From: Sinonovacula constricta
Lineage: Eukaryota > Mollusca > Bivalvia > Cardiida > Solecurtidae
NCBI GenBank assembly: GCA_007844125.1
Contig: CM017556.1
Span: 72,784,193 to 72,848,192, forward strand
Direction: 5' to 3'
DNA: 64,000 nt
Below, in pieces: positions 23,101 to 35,100 of the stretch (its first letter is position 1; each line of letters starts with the position of its first letter). Made by a program: the position numbers and the translations under genes. Under the pieces are notes generated by a model. It was not told where the DNA came from and did no database searches. It saw only the letters and a program-made list of their open reading frames with translations.

Positions 23101-26100
23101 AGGAGAAAAGGAAGTCAATAGCAACCATCAAGACCAGGCCAGAACAAGACTTTGTGAGCTCCAAAAAGCTGAAAGGCTGAAAAAAGGTAGAAAGAAGAAA
23201 GCCAGGATTCTAGTGCCCTTTTTCACAAACTTGTACTAGACAGCATTAAGACTGATAAGTGCAGAAAATCAGGAAAATTGTGTTGTAGCAAGGAGGAAGC
23301 GGGGCAGTATCTACAAGCCTCAGATTCTACACATAATGAAGTCCTAGGACACAATGAGCAAATCAAACCAGTCAATGAGTCTATGATGGCCTTTAGCCTA
23401 TCAGAGCCGAGTGTAGGACAACATAACTTCTGGAGAAAATCCCTTTTGTTCATTTAAGCAAAGGCAGACAAAATTCCTTCAGTAAATTTTCCAAGGCAGG
23501 CAAAATTTGTCCCATACACTTATAAAACTAAAATATCTCTCAAAGTTGGATTTTAGATAAGAAAATACCCTGTGTTATTATGATTCTCTTTGCAAGACTT
23601 AACTGTGCAAACCAAATAAGAAATTTGCAAACTTATTAACAAATGAAGCGGACAAAGAGATACCTAATATTACATTTTTTCATCTAGGAATATGTTATTT
23701 AAAGTATCTTACCTACTATTCTTCTCTTCCAGGAAGGTTTTCTTCTTCGAACCATCCTACTTCACATCCTTCCTGCCCAACAACCCATTTCCTCAGCTGA
23801 CAGAGGATGAGACAGCTATCATCTGTATCAAGGAGTGTCCAAATGCTGAGGTGGATGTAGCTCAACATTACACAGATACAGGCATAAATCTCTGTCGCTA
23901 TGATATCATTCCTTACTCCAACGACAGGAAGGAATGTCCACCAACTCCTGTTCCAAAACAGTGAGGGATTATCGATTTTGGGTTTTTATATAGTATATTC
24001 CCATAATAATGAGTAAATTCATAAATATAAAAATAGTCAATAGAATACTACTAATATCACCTATATTCTTATTGTATATTAAAATCTTAACATACAGTCA
24101 GTTACTATTAAATAAAGAATTATCATATAAAAGATATGGATTATACATGTAGAAAGGGCATATTAACTCATTAACGATGAATAAGTTTTTGTTTGTAATC
24201 ATGTTAATTTGTTTAAAAGAAGATTTAAAATCAATGACAACCTATTTCAAAACTTTTTTCTGGTAAGTTTATATTTTAGAAAGTTTGAATTCTACAGATT
24301 GTAGCATCTTGTAATTGTATAAGGTGAATTCTAACAACATCAGGAACATACATCTTTTATAATCTTTTTTTCTAATAACACTCACACTCAAATCTTTAGC
24401 AAATTGCCTTTTTTAACAGTTAAACACAATCTTTTTACATATTTGCAAAAGTACATGGATGCCCTATTAGAAAACACATAGTGGACCGGCATGCTTTTTG
24501 CTATGTTCTTGACATAATTTGATATATTCCAGTGTGAGCATGTTCAACCGTTGTATACCAGAGAGCATCCTTGAGCAGGCTAAGTCCACAGCCACATCCT
24601 TTACATCCATGCTGGGCAATGTGTATATGGGCAGCAACCTCACTCAGGTCTGCAAAACTTTTTTGTACTGCAGAATGATCATTGCAAACTTGAGTTATTC
24701 AATGAAATATAGATTTACTTTAAATTTAACTCCCTTAAGAATAGCCAAAAACATGTTAAAGCAACAACAAAAAAGCAAAAGAAATCCTTCAAATTATATA
24801 AGAAAGTAATTTCTTTCATTATTTGTTATCTTCCTTAATTCTTGCATTTTACATTTTCGCTAACAAAGTTTTATGATCTTGTATGTTAAAAATAAAAGCT
24901 GCATTGCCATATTTTGCCAAATTTGCAAATCTTTTGAATTTTTAACAAGAAAGCAAAATTTTGTTGAACTACAATACCAAATGGAATAGTTCATAGTGAG
25001 GCAATCATTTAAATACAAATGATGTATCATGTGGTTCTATATGTATTGTATCAAAACAAAACTGACTAAGCTGCTTTAAACATTCATCAGTATTGTTATG
25101 TATCTGTCATAAAACTGAATTCAATGTTATTCTTTACTCAATCAATTATTTACAATCTACAATATATTTAAATATTCTAAACCAAATTGATCATGCTTTG
25201 GCAAATAGTGTAGATCTAGATCAGCCACCAGCTCTTGTTGGTAGCTGACTGAAGAGGATCAGACACTATTTCATGTGAATTCTCTAGCAAAATCTGTTGT
25301 GACCTTTTCATACAGTTGTTTGCCAATAACTTAGATTAAAATATATCAGGTAATTGATTAATACTTTATTGTCTTTTAAGAAAATCCTGTCAGACTTGAA
25401 GAACACCTGGCGGGAGATTGGCTACTTGGCAGCCATTTCTGTGGTGGTGGCACTGATTATTGTCATCCTGATGAGATTTCTGGCCGGTGCCATCGTGTGG
25501 ACTCTGGTCATGGCTGTAGTCATCTTCAGTCTCGGAGCTACGGCCTATGCTTGGTAAGGGAATCTTTGTATACATTTATGAATGTATGTAATAAAGCAAG
25601 TTACAATGGGTATAAAAGCTGTGTAATTCACAAGCTTTTTAAGTTTAGAGATGAATCTCTTTCCATTATGCTAGAGACTATGGGTTGGTAAAACAGTTCA
25701 CCATTCTTAGGTAAGTTTTTTTTCCAAATGAATTAGTCAAAGCGATGATAGAACAACAAATCAAAGTGTGTGGGAACTATTCATTCGATAGACAATGAGT
25801 TTGTCTACTATCATCATTACCAGTAAGTGACATTAAAGACTGTAGTCTAGGTTGTCTTGGCCAAGGCTCCAACTATAGCAGCTTTCCATACATTTAAGGA
25901 GTCACCTTGGTTACCTTGATGCTTTTCTGATTGACCTTCGTGTTGGTCAAGGATAGGTGAATGTCATGCTTTATATAAATGATCCATCTCATTTTGCTGC
26001 TCTGCCCAACTTATTGTGGCTTTAATAGAAACTGAGGTATTTAAACCTTTTGGCTTCGCCCTCTTCTTTCCGATCTATCATTATTATCTAAATAAAATCT

Positions 26101-29100
26101 TTTGCATATATAGTAATGCAAGCATACTTGATTTTGTTGTGTTGAATACTCCTATATTCACAATGCCTTATATGGTCCGAAGTTGCATTTCCTTCAATGA
26201 TTGCTTAATGTTGACACATTTTCCAAAGTACATAAACTGCAGTTTTACAGAGGAAGTAAAGAAATTAGAGTATTAACATGAATTTACACCTTGGTTTTTC
26301 AAATTGTCTAAAAGCCAAAATAGGTTGAACTATAGCCTGATTAGCATAAATCAATCAGGGAAAGGCAAATAGTGTAGATCCAGATCAGCCAGTGCTTGCA
26401 AGGCACAAATTAGGCATATGTAGAACGAGTAGACCCAGATCAGCCATCTCCTGCCTGGCTCATAAGGCTCTTACAGTATTTGCTGCAAGGTTATATCATT
26501 ATACTGTGTTACATATGCATGAGATTGTTTGCAAATGGCTAAGAATTTAGTATGGGTATTGTTCAATATGAGTAATTACCAAATAACCAAATAAATGGAA
26601 GTGGGTTAAACCTAAGGTTACCATCCATTTCTCCCAGGTACTCATGGCATCTGTTGAACTTGGCTTACCAGGAGCTGCCAGCTGACCAGAAGACGTCAGA
26701 GGCTGAGCAGAGTGTTCACACCTGGCTTATCTATAGTGGTATAGCCTCCTTGATCACGGTAAGCCTCAGAGTGTTCACACCTGGCCCATCTACAGTGGTA
26801 TAGCCTCCTTGATCACGGTAAGCATCAGAGTGTTCACACCTGGCCCATCTACAGTGGTATATCCTCCATGATCACGGTAAGCATCAGAGTGTTCACACCT
26901 GGCTTATCTATAGTGGTATAGCCTCCTTGATCACGGTAAGCCTCAGAGTGTTCACACCTGGCCCATCTACAGTGGTATATCCTCCTTGATCACGGTAAGC
27001 ATCAGAGTGTTCACACCTGGCTTATCTACAGTGGTATATCCTCCATGATCACGGTAAGCCTCAGAGTGTTCATACCTGGCTTATCTACAGTGGTATAGCC
27101 TCCATGATCAAGGTAAGCATCAGAGTGTTCATACCTGGCTTATCTACATTGGAATATCCTCCTTGATCACGGTAAGCATCAGAGTGTTCATACCTGGCTT
27201 ATCTACAGTGGTATATCCTCCTTGATCACGGTAAGCATCAGAGTGTTCATACCTAGCTTATCTACAGTGGTATATCCTCCTTGATCACGGTAAGCATCAG
27301 AGTGTTCATACCTGGCTTATCTACAGTGGTATATCCTCCTTGATCACGGTAAGCATCAGAGTGTTCATACCTGGCTTATCTACAGTGGTATAGCCTCCTT
27401 GATCACAGTAAGCATCAGAGTGGTCATAACTGGCCTATCTACAGTGATATATCCTCCTTGATCACGGTAAGCATCAGAGTGTTCATACCTGGCCTATCTA
27501 CAGTGGTATAGCCTCCTTGATCACAGTAAGCATCAGAGTGTTCATAACTGGCCTATTTACAGTGGTATTTCCTCCTTGATCACGGTAAGCATCAGTGTTC
27601 ACACCTGGCCTATCTACAGTGATATAGCCTCCATGATCAAGGTAAGCATCAGAGTGTTCATACCTGGCCTATCTACAGTGGTATAGCCTCCTTGATCACG
27701 GTAAGCATCAGAGTGTTCATACCTGGCCTATCTACAGTGGTATAGCCTCCTTGATCACGATAAGCATCAGAGTGTTCATACCTGGCCTATTTACAGTGGT
27801 ATATCCTCCTTGATCACGGTAAGCATCAGAATGTTCATAACTGGCCTATTTACAGTGGTATATCCTCCTTGATCACGGTAAGCATCAGATTGTTCATACC
27901 TGGCCTATTTACAGTGGTATATCCTCCTTGATCACGGTAAGCATCAGAGTGTTCATAACTGGCCTATCTACAGTGATATAGCCTCCTTGATCACGGTAAG
28001 CATCAGAGTGTTCATAACTGGCCTATCTACAGTGATATAGCCTCCTTGATCACGGTAAGCCTCAGAGTGTTCATAACTGGCCTATCTACAGTGGTATATC
28101 CTCCTTGATCACGGTAAGCATCAGAGTGTTCATAACTGGCCTATCTACAGTGATATAGCCTCCTTGATCACGGTAAGCATCAGAGTGTTCATAACTGGCC
28201 TATCTACAGTGATATATCCTCCTTGATCACGGTAAGCATCAGAGTGTTCATAACTGGCCTATCTACAGTGGTATATCCTCCTTTATCACGGTAAGCCTCA
28301 GAGTGTTCATACCTGGCCTATCTACAGTGGTATATCCTCCTTGATCACAGTAAGCAACAGAGTGTTCATACCTGGCTTATCTACAGTGATATAGCCTCCT
28401 TGATCACGGTAAGCATCAGGGTGTTCATACCTGGCCTATCTACAGTGGTATAGCCTCCTTGATCACGGTAAGCCTCAGAGTGTTCATACCTAGCCTATCT
28501 ACAGTGATATAGCCTCCTTTATCACGGTAAGCATCAGAGTGTTCATACCTGGCCTATCTACAGTGGTATATCCTCCTTGATCACAGTAACCAACAGAGTG
28601 TTCATACCTGGCTTATCTACAGTGGTATAGCCTCCTTGATCACGGTAAGTCTCAGAGTGTTCATACCTGGCTTATCTACAGTGGTATATCCTCCTTGATC
28701 ATGGTAAGCATCAGAGTGTTCATACCTGGCTTATCTACAGTGGTATAGCCTCCTTGATCACGGTAAGCATCAGAGTGTTCACACCTGGCTTATCTACAGT
28801 GGTATATCCTCCTTGATCACGGTAAGCATCAGAGTGTTCACACCTGGCTTATCTACAGTGGTATATCCTCCATGATCAAGGTAAGCATCAGAGTGTTCAT
28901 ACCTGGCTTATCTACATTGGAATATCCTCCTTGATCATGGTAAGCATCAGAGTGTTCATACCTGGCTTATCTACAGTGGTATATCCTCCTTGATCACTGT
29001 AAGCCTCAGAGTGTTCATACCTAGCTTATCTACAGTGGTATATCCTCCTTGATCACGGTAAGCATCAGAGTGTTCATACCTGGCTTATCTACGGTGGTAT

Positions 29101-32100
29101 ATCCTCCTTGATCACGGTAAGCATCAGAGTGTTCATACCTGGCTTATCTACAGTGGTATAGCCTCCTTGATCACGGTAAGCATCAGAGTGTTCATAACTG
29201 GCCTATCTACAGTGATATATCCTCCTTGATCACGATAAGCATCAGAGTGTTCATACCTGGCCTATCTACAGTGGTATATCCTCCTTGATCACGGTAAGCA
29301 TCAGAGTGTTCACACCTGGCCTATCTACAGTGGTATATCCTCCTTGATCACGGTAAGCATGAGTGTTCACACCTGGCCTATCTACAGTGGTATATCCTCC
29401 TTGATCACGGTAAGCCTCAGAGTGTTCATACCTGGCCTATCTACAGTGGTATATCCTCCTTGATCACGGTAAGCATCAGGGTGTTCACACCTGGCCTATC
29501 TACAGTGGTATATCCTCCTTGATCACGGTAAGCCTCAGAGTGTTCATACCTGGCTTATCTACAGTGGTATATCCTCCTTGATCACGGTAAGCCTCAGAGT
29601 GTTCATACCTGGCCTATCTACAGTGATATAGCCTCCTTGATCACGGTAAGCCTCAGAGTGTTCATACCTGGCCTATCTACAGTGATATAGCCTCCTTAAT
29701 CACGGTAAGCATCAGAGTGTTCATACCTGGCCTATCTACAGTGGTATATCCTCCTTGATCACGGTAAGCCTCAGAGTGTTCATACCTGGCTTATCTACAA
29801 TGGTATATCCTCCTTGATCACGGTAAGCATCAGAGTGTTCACACCTGGCTTATCTACAGTGGTATATCCTCCTTGATCACGGTAAGCATCAGAGTGTTCA
29901 CACCTGGCCTATCTACAGTGGTATATCCTCCTTGATCATGGTAAGCATCAGAGTGTTCACACCTGGCTCATCGACAGTGGTATAGCCTCCTTGATCATGG
30001 TAAGTCTCAGAGTGTTCATACCTGGCTTATCTACAGTGGTATATCCTCCTTGATCACGGTAAGCATCAGAGTTTTCATACCTGGCTCATCTACAGTGGTA
30101 TATCCTCCTTGATCACAGTAAGCCTCAACCTAGCTCTGGCTGGAAGTAATAAAACATTAGGTTTCTTGTCTGAGATGCTTCTCATACAATTGATGAGTCT
30201 TACAGCATTCTTAAATATCTTTTGTTGGTCAGGATTGGTTAACAACCTTAGAATGAGTTGAATATTAGCTGCACATGGTGTAATAATGATAAAAAATGAT
30301 TTAAATTTTCACAGAAACAGAGTATAGGAGCTATATTGGAGTCACCTACATAGTTTCTTTCTGTAGGAGAGATTTGTCGAGCTACTTCTTGGCTTCCCTT
30401 GGTCAAATTTTTGTTGACACTTTTAGAGGACTGTTTTGTATCTAGCCTAGTTGCACATAAAGCTGGCTTGATTTTATGTTTCAGCACTTTGTAATATTTA
30501 CTGATTACAATAACTGCAGCAAAGCAGATTCCAGGTGTATTCATCATCTTTAATGATAATTCTTGTTTTATTTCAGATCATTGTGCTACTTGTGTTGCTA
30601 GTCTTAAGAAGTAGAATTGCTCTGGTAAGTGTGTTTCTGCTTTACTCTTGTACGGGCTCCTTTTTTGTCACCTTGGTACCAATGTTCATAAAAAATCTTG
30701 AGATAAAAGTGTAGTTTTAATTTTCTATATGTATGTTAACTTGCAAATAAAAAAGTAAGTGCACAAAAATGTTTCTCACTTTAGTGACTTGTTTGCTTGC
30801 AAAGCATTTATACAGCTGCAGTTACTGTGAACTCAAATCAAGATTAACATAATTCCTCAATTCTCAAATATGATAGTTTTTCTACTTTTTTTTTAATATA
30901 ATTTATTTTGAAGTCAGTTGTTTTAAACACCATTAATTCTTCTTTAACCAAATCTTACCAGTAAGAATTTGATGATGATAAGTAAAGATGGTAAAAGGAA
31001 GAGAGTATCATGACATGTTTTGGAAAAGCCAAGTTCTGTATACTACACAGGTGGTCCAACTGTATGTGGAGGCTGGTCGCGCCATTGCTTGCCTCCCCTT
31101 CTTGCTGCTACAGCCTGTCTGGGTGGGTATCTGTACTACATTTGGTTAAATACCTTTACTAATTTTTCATCTAGTTATAATATAATTTATAATTCTACAT
31201 CTTTTCACATCTTTTATTTCAATGTTTCTGCATTTTAGACAAAATTCCTTTGTCTTGATAAGGTAGATTTTAAAAAAGGCTTTACTTACGCTTTGCGGGA
31301 AGTCTGTATTCTACCAAAGCATTTTCAGAACATAATTGAACAATGAATTTTCAGTTGCTGTCATATAAAGTCACTATTTAGCAGTTACAAATGTATCATA
31401 AGCTAAAAGTAAATCTTTGCTTTCTTTACAGAATATGAATTTACATTTTAAACCAGTTTTTATAGTTTCTAGCATGTGTTTGCAATATGGTACATTCTTA
31501 CTATTTCCAATGTTTCCACTGTCGTATATGCAGACCCTGCTGGTGCTGGTTGTAAGTGTGGCACTGTTGTGTTTCCTGGCAGCATTCATAGAAACCTCAG
31601 GTAAAGCAGCTTAAGTTATTATATCCAATATATTTTTTTAATCACCCTTTCAAAAACAATTCTAAGAAAACCATTTCAATCAATTTTCTCCTAGTGATCA
31701 GTTGTCAGCCCTCTTTTGTGTTTATCCTACTTTTGGCTCAATCAAATGCAAGTTCAGTCTGTTTACTGGCTGTCTATTTCCAAGAAAGTCTAGAATTTGA
31801 GATCTTCATAAATTATGACATAATATAATACAGATTCTACAAGCAGACATATAATACTGAGATTTGATTGGAATAAAAAAAAGAGGGCCCATTACTATGT
31901 CTTTGTCCTGAACACCATTTAGAAGCTACACTCAGCTGATACACTCCGCTGATACACTTTAGTGCTATACTCAGGTGCTACACTCGGTTGTGACACTAGG
32001 TTGTTTTACTGGCTCTACACTCAGATGTTACTCTCCTAGGTTACTCTACACTCTGTCTCTACTCCCACTTCTACACTCGAGTGTTATGCTCGGTTGTTGC

Positions 32101-35100
32101 ACCCAGTTGCTACACTCAGTTGCTACACTCAGTTGCTACACTCACTTGCTTAAAAGGAACCTTGTGTGAATATTTTTTCTTTACTTCTATGTCCTTAAAT
32201 ATCCCATTTGACTTTTTCTAAAACTCCCACAGCATTAAAAAATGTTCGATCACAACTTTTCATGAAAACATGACTATTCAGTAGCAGATATTTCGCAGGG
32301 CTTGTTACTGGTTTCCATAAACATCCGTACCTGCGACATCATCAATAGTACTGGGTGAAACTAGTTAGGTATCTACCAAATTTGTTTACAGTAGACGTAT
32401 TGACATGGCACTTATGAACTTTTAAAAAGAAAATGCAATGGGGGATGTCCCTGTGTTGGTAGGTGTACAAATAAATATTCAGAAAACCTCAGTCTGCCCT
32501 GGTTTCTAAAAGATACTTATATCAGGAGCCTGTGGATTTTAATAAAATCACTGCAGGCGGGTTTTTCTATTGTTGAATAGGTGTCTGTGTAGGGGTTTGA
32601 ATAAATGCTAATCTGTAAAACCAGTTTAAGCACCTCATCTTGCCGACTGACCACTCCAAGGCTTGTTGGTTTTGTTTAATTTTGTTAAATGTCTCATCAC
32701 AGATTTATTCCCACTTTATATTGGCTGGCATGTGATCACCTTTGTCCTGTGCTTTTTCAAGATTGAGTATATGTTGCAATGCTAAGAACTTATGTCATAT
32801 TTCCTTACTAGAGACACTTGCACCAATTAAAAATATGGTTCTTCAATATGTCACCACACTGTTTACTTTGTGTATGTTAAGTTGTAAGAACTTAAAATAC
32901 TTGCTGGTTGGTTACAAAATGGGGACTGGTGTACACTTAACAACCTGACACTGCAAGTAAATGCAATTGCACAATAAAAACAAACTTAACTTGTTATTTT
33001 GGTGTCTAATTAAGTAACTGCACTAAGTAGCTACACTCAGTTGCTTAACTTAGTTGCTTAACTCTGTTGCTACATTTGCTTGCTACACTCAATTGCTACA
33101 CCCAGTCACTTAACAATCCGCCTAAGATCAGTGGCTACACTTCATCTCTCCACTCGGTTGCTTAAGTTGCGCTCTACACCTGGTCACTATGCCCGGTCAC
33201 TACATATAGTTGCTTTACTCACCTCAACACTTGGTTGCTTCACTCACCTATTTAGTATTACACTTGGTTGCTTCACTCACCTCAACACTTGGTTGCTTCA
33301 CTCACCTTTTTAGTATTACACTTGGTTGCTTCACTCACCTCAACACTTGGTTGCTTCACTCACCTATTTAGTATTACACTTGGTTGCTTCACTCACCTCA
33401 ACACTTGGTTGCTTCACTCACCTGTTACACTTGGATGCTTCACTCCATTACTACATTCGGTCGCTACACTTGGTTACTTCCCTTACCAGCAACACTAAGT
33501 CACTTTACTTGGTTGCTACATGCTGTTGCTATACCAGGTTGCTACATTCCGTCATTTCACTCATCTTATACACTTGGTTTTAACATTTAGTTGCAACACT
33601 CGTTCTCTACACACTGCCTCTTTACTCTCTACATTTGGTCGCTACTCTTGGTTGCTTTAGCAGTCACTACACTAGATGGCCAAACTTGGTCACTATACCT
33701 GGTCCCTATACTAGGTTCCTATAACTGGTTCCTTCAACCATTCCTAAACTAGTTTGTTTTACAAGGTCTTTACTATGTTGCTACACCTGGTCTCTACACT
33801 GGGTCGCTACTCATGGTTGCAAGTGTCCCTTAAATTTTTGGCTTCTTAATTTGACCTAGTGTACAACAAATAATGTCTAACCTCTAAATATTACATGGGT
33901 GCTATATAGATGGATATAATTGCAGGATGTTGCTTGGTACTTTTTGATGTCCATGTGTTGCCTTTTTTTGTAAATTTAGTGTGTGTTTTAAAAATTAAAA
34001 AAAAAATCACTTTTGAAATATAGATGAAATTCAATGTATAAATCTTTCATTGTCATGCTAAGTTACTGTGTATTGTACATGCTAAATATATTTACAGGTG
34101 TTCCTGTGATCAAGGCCAGTGGATATGTCAAGTATGAGATGGAGAAGTTTTGGTGGGTAAGTAGAGATATTATGTATGACCTTAGTGTAAATATACAGTT
34201 TATATTTATGGATCATTCAATGTCCTCCTGGGACAGTCCATTCAGTGCAATCTGGGTTTTTTCTGAGAAAGGGAACAAGGCCTGGGGCTTTTGGGAAATG
34301 GAAAATTTTACAACACTTTATTAAAAAAGGGGAAAAATGTTCATGTTAAACTTTGTATTTCTTATTATACATCTCTCTGTTTTCTTGTTTTTGAACTCCT
34401 CATCTATATATCCATAGTCCAGTTAACTCAAGCTACCACTGTAGTCACTGATCAGCATCGAAGCATCTAATTTGTGCATGTTGTCAATGAAATGTTGAGT
34501 TTTATCAGAGAGGAATTTTCATTTTTAGAGGAAAAACTAGGCTTATTTTCCTTGGGGAAGGGGGCCTTTAAATGGTCCCTTCTATATACTGTAAAAAAAA
34601 CTGGCAATTCACTACACTCTTTCAGAACAAAGCATGTCACAATGGAAGTTTTAGTGCCAATTATATCATAATCACTAATCTAGTACCATTCATAGTTTTT
34701 ATTACTAATTCACTACCATAAATATTCATAAACCTGTATTTCAGTACCATACATGTCATAATCAAGACTAATTGAGTTAATTACATGTCACAGTTGTGTT
34801 TTTTTCAAGTTCTAATCTCTACTTCAGTAAAGTTCATATACTTATCACAGTATTAATTGCAGTATTAATTATTTTGAAATAGCTTTTTAATCTCATTTGT
34901 GCAATAATTATTTTTTTATGTGTAACTTATAAGAATTTTTAATAGAATTCTTATCACTTTTTCTAACAAGATATGTTGTTTCAGTAAATTGTACAATGCG
35001 TAGGAAAAGTATTGCTTCTGTACGATATCTATGGTAATCACTGATTCAATACAATGCCTATGACAATCACTGATTTAGAATGATGCCTTTGACTTATGAC

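Noticed and set aside
26708..30126. CRISPR-like array, because of the regular spacing
   Set aside because: There are no unique spacers: the whole 59-bp unit is repeated, and its parent is an exon end in an animal gene.
33080..33590. Overlapping [16 protein letters not shown] frames
   Set aside because: Products of the 58-bp tandem repeat in SLC44A1 intron 10.
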